Shown here one piece after another: positions 34,915-42,804 of a stretch of DNA of 64,000 bases. Numbering within the stretch: position 1 is the stretch's first letter; each line of letters begins with the position of its first letter. The DNA is from Nocardioides luti (GTDB lineage Bacteria; Actinomycetota; Actinomycetes; Propionibacteriales; Nocardioidaceae). Under the pieces are notes generated by a model. That model searched no databases. It saw only the letters and a program-made list of their open reading frames with translations, and was not told the DNA's origin. A program made the translations under genes and the position numbers. The DNA is taken from NCBI RefSeq assembly GCF_014212315.1, contig NZ_JACKXE010000001.1, forward strand, positions 2,542,001 through 2,606,000, given 5' to 3'.

Positions 34915-36605
34915 ATCTCGATACGGGCGCTGCGCGCCCTACTCGATCACCGATCCCTGAGGGCGTTACTCGATCACCGAACGCCGAGGCGATGCTCGAG
35001 AAGATCGCCGCGCTCGACGCCGAGCAGGCCAAGGCCGTCGCCGGTGGCGGGGAGAAGTACGTCGCCCGCCACCACGACCGCGGCAAGCTGATGCCCCGGG
35101 AGCGGATCGAGCTGCTCATCGACGAGGGCTCCGCCTTCCTCGAGCTCAGCCCGCTGGCCGGGTGGGGCTCGGACTTCGCGGTCGGTGCGTCGGTGGTGAC
35201 CGGCATCGGCGTGGTCGAGGGCGTCGAGGTGATGATCACCGCCAATGACCCCTCGGTGAAGGGCGGCGCGAGCAACCCGTGGACGGTCAAGAAGATCTTC
35301 CGGGCCTCCCAGATCGCCGAGGAGAACCGCCTCCCCACGATCGCCCTGGTCGAGTCCGGGGGTGCCGACCTCCCGACCCAGAAGGAGATCTTCATCCCGG
35401 GCGGCAAGCTCTTCCGCGACATCACCCGCTCCAGCGCGGCCAAGGTGCCCACCGTCGCCCTGGTCTTCGGCAACAGCACCGCCGGTGGCGCCTACGTCCC
35501 CGGCATGAGCGACTACACCGTGATGGTGCGCGAGCAGGCCAAGGTCTTCCTCGGCGGCCCGCCGCTGGTGAAGATGGCCACCGGCGAGGAGTCCGACGAC
35601 GAGTCGCTCGGCGGCGCCGAGATGCACGCCCGCACCTCCGGGCTGGCCGACTACCTCGCCGAGGACGAGCGCGACGCGATCCGGATCGGCCGGCGGATCG
35701 TCGCCCGGCTGAACTGGCGCAAGGCGGTCTCGAGGGGTGGTTTCGAGACAGGACTTCGTCCTTCCTCAACCACCAGGGAGCTTCGTGCCTCGACCAACGA
35801 GAACGCGTACGCCGAGCCCGACGAGGACCCCGAGGGCCTGCTCGACCTGGTCCCGACCGACCTCAAGGAGCCCTTCGACCCGCGCGAGGTGGTCGCCCGG
35901 ATCTGCGACGGCGTCAGCGCGACGAACGGCCAGGTCTTCGACGAGTTCAAGCCGCTCTACGGCACCTCGCTGGTCACCGGCTGGGCGAAGCTGCACGGCC
36001 GCCCGATCGGCATCCTCGCCAACGCCCAGGGCGTGCTGTTCTCGCAGGAGGCGCAGAAGGCCACGCAGTTCGTGCAGCTCGCGAACCAGACCGACACCCC
36101 GCTGCTGTTCCTGCACAACACCACCGGCTACATGGTCGGCAAGGAGTACGAGCAGGGCGGCATCATCAAGCACGGCGCGATGATGATCAACGCGATCAGC
36201 AACTCCACGGTCCCGCACCTCAGCGTGGTCATGGGGGCGTCGTACGGCGCCGGCAACTACGGCATGAACGGCCGCGCCTTCGACCCGCGCTTCCTCTTCA
36301 CCTGGCCCTCGGCGAAGTCCGCCGTGATGGGGCCGGCGCAGCTCGCCGGCGTCCTCGAGATCGTGGCCCAGCAGTCCGCGGAGTCCAAGGGCCAGCCCTT
36401 CGACGCCGAGGGCTTCAAGGGCATCAAGGAGATCGTCGAGGCGCAGATCGAGGAGCAGTCGCTGCCGCACTTCCTCTCCGGGATGTTGTACGACGACGGC
36501 GTCATCGACCCGCGCGACACCCGCACCGTCCTGGGCATCTGCCTGTCCGTGATCGACAACGTGCCCGTCGAGGGCACCGACCGCTTCGGCGTCTTCAGGA
36601 TGTGA
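34911..36605 (+). CDS. Acyl-CoA carboxylase beta (carboxyltransferase) subunit with two in-frame repeat insertions
   Basis: A 564-residue carboxyltransferase transferring CO2 from biotin to a branched enoyl-CoA (methylcrotonyl/geranyl type). GEKYVARHHDRGKLMPRERIELL, VESGGADLPTQKEIFIPGGKLF and NTTGYMVGKEYEQGGIIKHG are diagnostic. Residues 2 to about 24 are encoded by a CTCGATCACCGA-type repeat (34914-34980) and residues about 273-297 (SRGGFETGLRPSSTTRELRASTNE) by a second palindrome family; both keep the frame. Without them the protein has the family's usual length and order. The internal insert falls after ARLNWRK, in the linker between the two carboxyltransferase lobes. The ATG at 34911 overlaps the previous stop; M28 (34992) is an alternative start. 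Confidence 0.88.
   Translation: MNLDTGAARPTRSPIPEGVTRSPNAEAMLEKIAALDAEQAKAVAGGGEKYVARHHDRGKLMPRERIELLIDEGSAFLELSPLAGWGSDFAVGASVVTGIGVVEGVEVMITANDPSVKGGASNPWTVKKIFRASQIAEENRLPTIALVESGGADLPTQKEIFIPGGKLFRDITRSSAAKVPTVALVFGNSTAGGAYVPGMSDYTVMVREQAKVFLGGPPLVKMATGEESDDESLGGAEMHARTSGLADYLAEDERDAIRIGRRIVARLNWRKAVSRGGFETGLRPSSTTRELRASTNENAYAEPDEDPEGLLDLVPTDLKEPFDPREVVARICDGVSATNGQVFDEFKPLYGTSLVTGWAKLHGRPIGILANAQGVLFSQEAQKATQFVQLANQTDTPLLFLHNTTGYMVGKEYEQGGIIKHGAMMINAISNSTVPHLSVVMGASYGAGNYGMNGRAFDPRFLFTWPSAKSAVMGPAQLAGVLEIVAQQSAESKGQPFDAEGFKGIKEIVEAQIEEQSLPHFLSGMLYDDGVIDPRDTRTVLGICLSVIDNVPVEGTDRFGVFRM
34914..34980 (+). repeat. CTCGATCACCGA-type palindromic repeat at the 5' end of the carboxylase gene
   Basis: It contains the hairpin GGGCGC-TGC-GCGCCC (34925-34939) and two direct copies of ACTCGATCACCGA (34941-34953, 34968-34980). 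It is the same module as at 14150-14262. It begins 3 bases after the start codon position and is translated. Confidence 0.75.
35736..35774 (+). repeat. GGTGGTTTCGAGAC-type palindrome inserted in frame
   Basis: Imperfect 39-bp palindrome: outer arms GGTGGTT...AACCACC around the inner hairpin AGGAC-TTC-GTCCT. It is followed by GCCTCGACCAACGA (to 35800), which resembles the usual flank of this actinobacterial interspersed repeat. It sits inside the carboxyltransferase coding sequence without stopping the frame. Confidence 0.7.
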
Positions 36606-36612
36606 GGGCACC

Positions 36613-38559
36613 ATGACGATCCAGAGACTCCTCGTCGCCAACCGCGGCGAGATCGCCCGACGCGTCTTCGCGACCTGCCGCCGCCTCGGCATCGAGACCG
36701 TGGCCGTCCACTCCGACGCCGACGCGGGGCTGTCGTTCGTGCACGAGGCCGACCACGTCGTCCGCCTGCCCGGGAACACCCCCGCCGAGACCTACCTGCG
36801 CGCCGACCTGGTCCTCGAGGCCGCCCGTCGCACGGGCGCCGACGCGGTCCACCCCGGCTACGGCTTCCTGTCCGAGAACGCCGACTTCGCCCGGGCCGTC
36901 CTCGACGCCGGTCTGACCTGGGTCGGCCCGGCGCCGGAGTCCATCGAGTCGATGGGCTCCAAGATCGAGTCCAAGAAGCTGATGGAGGCCGCCGGCGTCC
37001 CGGTGCTGGGCAACCTCACCCCGGACACCGCGACCGAGGCCGACCTCCCGCTGCTCGTCAAGGCGTCCGCGGGCGGTGGCGGTCGCGGCATGCGCATCGT
37101 CCGCGCCCTGGTCGACCTGCCCGGCGAGATCGACAAGGCCTCGGCCGAGGCCGCGTCGGCGTTCGGCGACGGCACCGTCTTCGTGGAGCCGTACGTCGAG
37201 CACGGCCGCCACGTCGAGGTCCAGGTCGTGGGTCACGTCGAGGGCGTCCTCGTCCTCGGCGAGCGGGACTGCTCGGTCCAGCGCCGGCACCAGAAGGTCG
37301 TCGAGGAGACGCCGGCCCCGCTGCTGCCGGACGCCACCCGCGCGGCCCTCCACGAGGCCGCCCGGGCGGCCGCCGCCGCGATCGACTACCGCGGCGCCGG
37401 GACCGTCGAGTTCCTGTACGACGCGGACGCGGACCGCTTCTTCTTCCTGGAGATGAACACCCGCCTCCAGGTCGAGCACCCCGTCACCGAGCTCGTGCAC
37501 GGCGTCGACCTGGTCGAGCTCCAGCTGACGGTGGCCGAGGAGCGGCCGCTGGACGTCCGCGCGATCGGCGAGACCTACGGCCACGCGATCGAGGTGCGGC
37601 TCTACGCCGAGGACCCGGCCGCCGACTGGCAGCCCCAGAGCGGGACCCTCGACCTCTTCGAGATCCCCGGGGTCACCGCCGAGTTCGACCTGCTCAACCG
37701 GCCCGGCGTCCGCCTCGACACCGGCTTCGTGTCGGGCGACGAGGTCTCGACGCACTACGACGCGATGCTCGCCAAGGTGATCGCCTGGGCGCCCACCCGC
37801 GACCAAGCGGCCCGGCGGCTCGCCGACGCGCTCGCCAAGGCCCGGCTGCACGGCCTGGTCACCAACCGCGACCTGCTCGTCGACATCCTGCGCGACCCGG
37901 TCTTCCTGTCCGGCGAGGTCAGCACCCACTTCCTCGTCGACCGGCCGGCCCCGTCCGCCTTGGAGGACCCGGGCGCCGCCCTGGCCGCGACCCACGCCCT
38001 CCTGCGCGACACCGACGACCGGCGCACCGTCCAGCGCGGCATCCCGACGGGGTGGCGCAACGTGCGCAGCGCCCCGCCCACGGTGACGTGGCGCCGGGGC
38101 GAGGACGAGCAGGTCGTCGCCTGGTCCGGCGGCCGCGACGGGATCGGCTTCCCCGACGTCGACGCCGAGGTGCTCGCCGACGGCCCCGGCTGGGTCCGGC
38201 TTCGCGTGGAGCAGGACGTGACGACGTACGCCGTGGTCCTCGGCGCCGGCGGGAGCGCCGACGTCGACTCCCCGCGCGGGCACGTCCGGCTGACCCGGGT
38301 CCCGCGGTTCACCGACCCGGCGGACGCCGTCGGCAGCGGCAGCCTCCTGGCGCCGATGCCCGGCACCGTGGTCAGCGTGGCCGTCGAGGTCGGGACCGAG
38401 GTGGCCGCCGGCCAGCCGGTGCTGGTGCTCGAGGCGATGAAGATGCAGCACACCGTGAGCGCGCCGCACGCCGGCACGGTCACCCAGATCGAGGTGCGCC
38501 CCGGGGCCCAGGTGGCCGCCGGTGAAGTCCTGGCCGTCGTCGAAGGAGAAGAGTCATGA
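36613..38559 (+). CDS. Acyl-CoA carboxylase alpha subunit (biotin carboxylase + BCCP)
   Basis: A 648-residue subunit that carboxylates biotin with ATP and bicarbonate. The biotin carboxylase domain spans about 1-450 (LLVANRGEIARRVFATCR, ASAGGGGRGMR ATP loop, EMNTRLQVEHPVTEL). A linker follows, then the biotin carrier domain with EAMKMQH; K610 is the biotinylated lysine. The whole chain has the length of methylcrotonyl/geranyl-CoA carboxylase alpha subunits. It starts 7 bases after the beta subunit stop and overlaps the next dehydrogenase (ATGA). Confidence 0.92.
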   Translation: MTIQRLLVANRGEIARRVFATCRRLGIETVAVHSDADAGLSFVHEADHVVRLPGNTPAETYLRADLVLEAARRTGADAVHPGYGFLSENADFARAVLDAGLTWVGPAPESIESMGSKIESKKLMEAAGVPVLGNLTPDTATEADLPLLVKASAGGGGRGMRIVRALVDLPGEIDKASAEAASAFGDGTVFVEPYVEHGRHVEVQVVGHVEGVLVLGERDCSVQRRHQKVVEETPAPLLPDATRAALHEAARAAAAAIDYRGAGTVEFLYDADADRFFFLEMNTRLQVEHPVTELVHGVDLVELQLTVAEERPLDVRAIGETYGHAIEVRLYAEDPAADWQPQSGTLDLFEIPGVTAEFDLLNRPGVRLDTGFVSGDEVSTHYDAMLAKVIAWAPTRDQAARRLADALAKARLHGLVTNRDLLVDILRDPVFLSGEVSTHFLVDRPAPSALEDPGAALAATHALLRDTDDRRTVQRGIPTGWRNVRSAPPTVTWRRGEDEQVVAWSGGRDGIGFPDVDAEVLADGPGWVRLRVEQDVTTYAVVLGAGGSADVDSPRGHVRLTRVPRFTDPADAVGSGSLLAPMPGTVVSVAVEVGTEVAAGQPVLVLEAMKMQHTVSAPHAGTVTQIEVRPGAQVAAGEVLAVVEGEES

Positions 38560-39722
38560 CCCAGATCCCGTTCAGCGAGACCGAGGAGCGCCAGGAGCTG
38601 CGCAAGCAGGTCGCGAAGCTGGCCGGCAAGTACGGCCGCGAGTACTTCACGGCCCAGGCGCGCAGCGGCGGCAAGACCACCGACCTCTGGCTGGAGATCG
38701 GCAAGAACGGCTACCTCGGGATCAACATCCCCGAGGAGTACGGCGGCGGGGGCGGCGGGATCGGCGACATCGCCGCCGTCTGCGAGGAGCTCGCGGCCCA
38801 GGGCTGCCCGCTGCTGCTGATGGTCGTCAGCCCGGCGATCTGCGGCACCATCATCACCCGCTACGGCACCCCGGAGCAGAAGCAGAAGTGGCTGCCCGGC
38901 CTCGCCGACGGCACCGGCACGATGGCCTTCGCGATCACCGAGCCGGACGCCGGCACCAACTCCCACAACATCACCACGACCGCGCGCCGCGACGGCGACG
39001 GCTGGGTGCTGAACGGTCGCAAGATCTGGATCTCGGGCATCGACGAGGCCGAGAACGTCCTGGTCGTCTCGCGCACCGAGGACGCCCGCACCGGCAAGCT
39101 CAAGCCCTGCCTGTTCGTCGTCCCGACCGATGCCGAGGGATTCGAGGCGAACCCGATCCCGATGGAGATCGTCTCGCCGGAGAAGCAGTTCCAGGTCTTC
39201 CTCGACGACGTGCGGCTGCCGGCGGACGCTCTGGTCGGCGACGAGGACGGCGGGCTCGTCCAGCTGTTCGCGGGGCTCAACCCGGAGCGCATCATGGCCG
39301 CGGCGTTCTCCCTGGGCCTGGCCCGCTTCGCGCTGGAGAAGGCGACGGCGTACGCCAAGGAGCGCACGGTCTTCCAGACGCCCATCGGCGCCCACCAGGC
39401 GATCGCCCACCCGTTGGCCCAGTCGCACATCGAGATCGAGCTGGCCCGGCTGATGAACCAGAAGGCCGCCGCCCTCTACGACGCCGGCGACGACATGGCC
39501 GCCGGCGAGGCCGCGAACATGGCGAAGTACGCCGCCGCCGAGGCGGCCTGCGACGTGGTCGACCGCGCGGTGCAGACGCACGGCGGCAACGGCATCAGCC
39601 AGGAGTACGGCATGGCCGGCCTCCTCGTCGCGACCCGCGCCGGGCGGATCGCGCCGGTGAGCCGGGAGATGATCCTGAACTTCGTCGCGATGCACTCGCT
39701 GGGCCTGCCGAAGTCGTACTGA
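38556..39722 (+). CDS. Acyl-CoA dehydrogenase (second of the operon)
   Basis: A 388-residue acyl-CoA dehydrogenase. It has AITEPDAGTNSHNITTTARR, WVLNGRKIWISGIDEA, the FAD/interface segment FQTPIGAHQAIAHPLAQ and QTHGGNGISQEYGMAGLL, ending REMILNFVAMHSLGLPKSY. The ending is typical of a specific branch found next to acyl-CoA carboxylases. Two dehydrogenases of different branches in the same operon suggest sequential oxidations around the carboxylation step. It is the last gene of the operon; a 14-bp stem terminator follows. Confidence 0.88.
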   Translation: MTQIPFSETEERQELRKQVAKLAGKYGREYFTAQARSGGKTTDLWLEIGKNGYLGINIPEEYGGGGGGIGDIAAVCEELAAQGCPLLLMVVSPAICGTIITRYGTPEQKQKWLPGLADGTGTMAFAITEPDAGTNSHNITTTARRDGDGWVLNGRKIWISGIDEAENVLVVSRTEDARTGKLKPCLFVVPTDAEGFEANPIPMEIVSPEKQFQVFLDDVRLPADALVGDEDGGLVQLFAGLNPERIMAAAFSLGLARFALEKATAYAKERTVFQTPIGAHQAIAHPLAQSHIEIELARLMNQKAAALYDAGDDMAAGEAANMAKYAAAEAACDVVDRAVQTHGGNGISQEYGMAGLLVATRAGRIAPVSREMILNFVAMHSLGLPKSY

Positions 39723-39731
39723 TCCGCGCCT

Positions 39732-39764
39732 CGACGCCGGTCCGGGGATTCCGGACCGGCGTCG
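39732..39764 (+). terminator. Terminator of the TetR-AtuA operon
   Basis: CGACGCCGGTCCGG (39732-39745) pairs perfectly with 39751-39764 across a 5-nt loop (GGATT). The 14-bp GC stem lies 10 bases after the last stop codon and before the next promoter. It lacks a long U-tract, as is usual in high-GC genomes. Confidence 0.75.
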
Positions 39765-39786
39765 TCGGCCCGGTACCCTCGGCCGC

Positions 39787-40851
39787 GTGGGGAACGTGGT
39801 CGACGGCGCCGACAGGCTGCAGCGCCGGACCCCGTGGCTGGCGGCGCCGATCGCCGTCATCTACAAGTTCTTCGACGACCAGAGCAACTACCTGGCCGCG
39901 ATCATCACCTACTACGCGTTCGTGGCGATCTTCCCGCTGCTCCTGCTCGCCTCGTCGATCTTCGGCTTCTTCCTGCAGGGCAACCCCGCGCTCCAGCAGC
40001 GGCTGCTGAACACCACCCTCGCGCAGTTCCCGATCATCGGCGACCAGCTCGGCCGCCCCGAGGGCCTGCAGGGCTCCACCGTCGGCGTGGTCGTCGGTGG
40101 CCTCGCCGCGCTCTACGGCTCGCTCGGCCTCGGGCAGGCGATCCAGAACGCGATGAACATCGCCTGGTCGGTGCCGCGCAACAGCCGGCCCAACCCGATC
40201 CTGATGCGGGTCAAGAGCCTGCTGATCCTGCTGAGCGCCGGCCTCGCGGTCATCGCGGTCTCGATCCTCTCGGCCGTCGGGTCCGGCACGAAGGTGCTCG
40301 GCCAGGACACCGGCTCCGCGCTGCGCTGGTTGATCACCCTCGTGACCGTGCTCCTGGTGGGCGGCGTGCTGAGCCTGCTCTTCCGCTTCACGGTGTCGCG
40401 CAAGCTCAGCTTCCGCGAGGCGGCCCCGGGCGCCTTCGTCGTCGCCATCCTGTGGCAGGGCCTGCAGTTCATCGGCACCTACTACGCCACCCACGTGCTC
40501 ACCGAGACCAGCAACATGAACAAGACCTTCGGCCTGGTTCTCGGCCTGATCGGGATCATCTACGTCGCGTCGGTGATGGCGCTGATCGGCATCCAGGTCA
40601 ACGTCGTGCTCGTGCGGCACCTGTGGCCGCGCGCCCTGCTCACGCCGTTCACCGACGCCGTCGAGCTGACCGAGGCCGACCGGCGCGCCTACACCGGCTA
40701 CGCGCGCGCCCAGCGCCACAAGGGCTTCGAGACCGTCGACGTCACCTTCGACGGCCTGCCGAGCGTCCCCCAGGAGGCCGCGGCCCCGGGCGACACCGGC
40801 GACGCCGACGAGCCCACCCCCGAGGCGGACCGCAAGGCCGGACGCGCCTGA
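39787..40851 (+). CDS. YihY/BrkB family membrane protein
   Basis: A 354-residue inner-membrane protein with six hydrophobic segments. It shows the family signature AAIITYYAFVAIFPLLLLASSIFGF and later GVVVGGLAALYGSLGLGQAIQNAMNIAW. The C-terminal ~70 residues are cytoplasmic and acidic. Once mis-annotated as RNase BN; the true role is unknown. The GTG start lies 7 bases after a TACCCT -10-like hexamer (39774-39779), suggesting a leaderless transcript. Confidence 0.85.
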   Translation: MGNVVDGADRLQRRTPWLAAPIAVIYKFFDDQSNYLAAIITYYAFVAIFPLLLLASSIFGFFLQGNPALQQRLLNTTLAQFPIIGDQLGRPEGLQGSTVGVVVGGLAALYGSLGLGQAIQNAMNIAWSVPRNSRPNPILMRVKSLLILLSAGLAVIAVSILSAVGSGTKVLGQDTGSALRWLITLVTVLLVGGVLSLLFRFTVSRKLSFREAAPGAFVVAILWQGLQFIGTYYATHVLTETSNMNKTFGLVLGLIGIIYVASVMALIGIQVNVVLVRHLWPRALLTPFTDAVELTEADRRAYTGYARAQRHKGFETVDVTFDGLPSVPQEAAAPGDTGDADEPTPEADRKAGRA

Positions 40852-40895
40852 GGCTTTCCCGGGACAGATCGACCGGGATCGCGCACACTTCTCGC

Positions 40896-41321
40896 GTGAT
40901 CAAGCTCGATCTTCTCGTGGGCGTCGTGTCCTTCGCCCTGCTCGTCTTCTGCCTCGTCGAGGTCATCAGCACCCCGGAGAGCCGGATCCGCAACCTCCCC
41001 AAGGTCGCCTGGGTCCTGCTCGTGCTGCTCTTCCCGCTGGTCGGCTCGATCGCCTGGCTGGTCGCCGGCCGACCCGAGACCAACGCTCCGCGCTCGTCGA
41101 CCGGCGCCGCGCCCGGCTTCCCGGAGTACGAACGCCCCGGCCGCGCCGCCCCCGCCGACGCCGCCAAGGACGAGGAGTTCCTGCGGCAGGTCCGCGAGCG
41201 CGCGGAGCAGCAGCGCCGCGCCCACGACCTCGCCCGCCGCGAGCGCGAGCGGCTCGCCGAGGAGGAGCGCGAGCGCTTCCGCAAGGGGCGCCGCGAGGGT
41301 GACGCGCCCGAGCAGCCCTGA
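40896..41321 (+). CDS. PLD nuclease N-terminal-like membrane protein
   Basis: A 141-residue protein with two transmembrane helices (LVGVVSFALLVFCLVEVI and VAWVLLVLLFPLVGSIAWLVAG) of the PLDc_N type, followed by a highly charged, Arg/Glu-rich coiled-coil-like tail (EEFLRQVRERAEQQRR and on). No phospholipase catalytic HKD motif is present; only the membrane module exists. GTG start at 40896. Confidence 0.75.
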   Translation: MIKLDLLVGVVSFALLVFCLVEVISTPESRIRNLPKVAWVLLVLLFPLVGSIAWLVAGRPETNAPRSSTGAAPGFPEYERPGRAAPADAAKDEEFLRQVRERAEQQRRAHDLARRERERLAEEERERFRKGRREGDAPEQP

Positions 41322-41345
41322 CGTGACGACGGCTGGGTTCTGCGC

Positions 41346-41549
41346 GTGACGATCCTGGAGACGAACTACCTGGTGCCCTCGGCCGGCTTCGTCCTGCTGC
41401 TCGTCGCGTACGCCGTGGTCTTCGTCCTCTGGCCGCTGTGGCAGGCGCTGCGCGCCGGGCAGCTGCTGTGGGCGCTGGTGATCTTCTTCCTCTCGCCCCT
41501 GGGTGCGATCGCGTGGTACCTCCTCGGCCGGGACCGTCGCCGGTCATGA
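41346..41549 (+). CDS. Small PLDc_N-like membrane protein
   Basis: A 67-residue protein with two hydrophobic helices and the ending SPLGAIAWYLLGRDRRRS, which resembles the PLDc_N module of the preceding gene (GSIAWLVAGR). GTG start. It overlaps the next gene by ATGA. A shared origin of the two small proteins is likely. Confidence 0.6.
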   Translation: MTILETNYLVPSAGFVLLLVAYAVVFVLWPLWQALRAGQLLWALVIFFLSPLGAIAWYLLGRDRRRS

Positions 41550-41992
41550 CTCGCCCCCGCTCCTGGCTCCTCGCGCTCGTGGCCTTCGGGGTCCCGGTCG
41601 CGTTCCTGTTCTCCCTGGTCTTCGTCGTCATGGAGGCCCTGAGCCAGCCCGTGCTCGTCGGTCGTCGCCGCGACCTGGCGTCCGTCGGCTTCGGCCGGCC
41701 CCTGGTCTGGGTGCACCAGGACCTGACCTCGACCGACCCGCCGTTGCCCGGCACAGTGGGTCTGGACTCACCCTGGGAGCACCCCGTGCAGGTGCACGGG
41801 GTCGCGTTCCTGCTCGACCTGATGATCGTCTTCGCCGTGGTGGCGGTCGTCGTGCTGGTGGTCGCCGCGGCGCTGGTGGCGTTCCGCCGACGCGTCGTGC
41901 CACTACGTGGTCGATCCGGTTCACCAGGTGAACCGGATCCACCACACAGTCAGCTGAATCGCCTGTGCGAGCCCGCCCGGCCGCGGGCCTAG
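41546..41992 (+). CDS. Hypothetical two-helix membrane protein
   Basis: A 148-residue protein with hydrophobic segments near residues 7-30 and 87-112 and a basic tail. No family recognised. Its last ~30 codons run through a 39-bp palindrome (41907-41945), and it ends only beyond the stop of the convergent ABC gene, so the C-terminal tail may not be conserved. The ATG overlaps the previous stop. Confidence 0.55.
   Translation: MTRPRSWLLALVAFGVPVAFLFSLVFVVMEALSQPVLVGRRRDLASVGFGRPLVWVHQDLTSTDPPLPGTVGLDSPWEHPVQVHGVAFLLDLMIVFAVVAVVVLVVAAALVAFRRRVVPLRGRSGSPGEPDPPHSQLNRLCEPARPRA
41907..41945. terminator. 39-bp palindrome, probable terminator of the minus-strand ABC operon
   Basis: GATCCGGTTCACC (41913-41925) and its inverse (41927-41939) flank a single A; with flanking GTGGT/ACCAC 18 of 19 positions pair. 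It lies 44 bases beyond the stop of the ABC ATPase on the minus strand, and inside the 3' end of the plus-strand hypothetical gene. Confidence 0.55.
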
Positions 41993-42804
41993 CCCGCGTC
42001 GAGCACGCGCTGCAGGAACCGCCGGGTCCGCTCCTCGCGGGGGTCGGTGAGCACCTCGGCGCCCCCGCGCTCGGCGACGACGCCGCCGTCGAGGAAGAGC
42101 ACCTGGTCGGCGACGTCGCGGGCGAAGCGGACCTCGTGGGTCACGATCAGCAGCGTCCACCCCTCGCGCGCGAGGTCGCGGATGACACCGAGCACCTCGC
42201 CGACCAGCTCGGGGTCGAGGGCGGAGGTCGGCTCGTCGAGGAGCAGCACCTCGGGCTGCAGGGCGAGCGCCCGGGCGATCCCGACCCGCTGCTGCTGGCC
42301 GCCGGAGAGCTGCGAGGGGTAGGCGTCCTCGCGGCCGGCCAGGCCGACCTGCTCGAGCAGCACCCGGGCCGCCGCGGCCGCCTCGTCGGGGTCGCGCTTC
42401 TGCACCTGCACCGGCCCCTCGACGAGGTTGCCCAGGACGGTCCGGTGGGGGAAGAGGTTGTGGGACTGGAAGACCATCCCGCTGCGGGCGCGCAGCTCCG
42501 CGACGGCCTGCCGCCGGGCCGCCTTGTCGCCGGTGAGGGGGAACTCCAGGGCGGTCGGGCCGACGCGCACGAGCCCGGCGTCCGGCGTCTCGAGCACGTT
42601 CAGCGAGCGCAACACGGTCGTCTTGCCCGAGCCCGAGGGACCGAGCAAGACGGTCGCCGTGCCCGCCGTGGCGGTGAAGTCGACGTCGCGCAGCACCGGG
42701 GTGTCGCCGAAGGACTTCCGCAGGCCGCGGACCTCGATCAGGTCGGCTGCGGGGGCGTCGGCCGGGGGGACGTCGGCCGGGGGGACGTCGGGAGGAGTGC
42801 TCAT
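41989..42804 (-). CDS. Amino-acid ABC transporter ATP-binding protein (second system)
   Basis: A 271-residue ATPase with Walker A GPSGSGKTT, Q-loop MVFQSHNLFPH, signature LSGGQQQRVGIARAL, Walker B VLLLDEPTSALD and VTHEVRFARDVAD. The N-terminal tail has a short Pro/Asp/Ala repeat (DVPPADVPPADAPAAD) absent from most homologs. It overlaps the fused binding protein-permease gene by 4 bases. Motifs place it in the GlnQ/TcyN group. Confidence 0.9.
   Translation of the reverse strand: MSTPPDVPPADVPPADAPAADLIEVRGLRKSFGDTPVLRDVDFTATAGTATVLLGPSGSGKTTVLRSLNVLETPDAGLVRVGPTALEFPLTGDKAARRQAVAELRARSGMVFQSHNLFPHRTVLGNLVEGPVQVQKRDPDEAAAAARVLLEQVGLAGREDAYPSQLSGGQQQRVGIARALALQPEVLLLDEPTSALDPELVGEVLGVIRDLAREGWTLLIVTHEVRFARDVADQVLFLDGGVVAERGGAEVLTDPREERTRRFLQRVLDAG

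Noticed and set aside
34911..36605. Carboxylase beta gene as a frameshifted pseudogene
   Set aside because: Both inserts keep the reading frame and all carboxyltransferase motifs before and after are intact.
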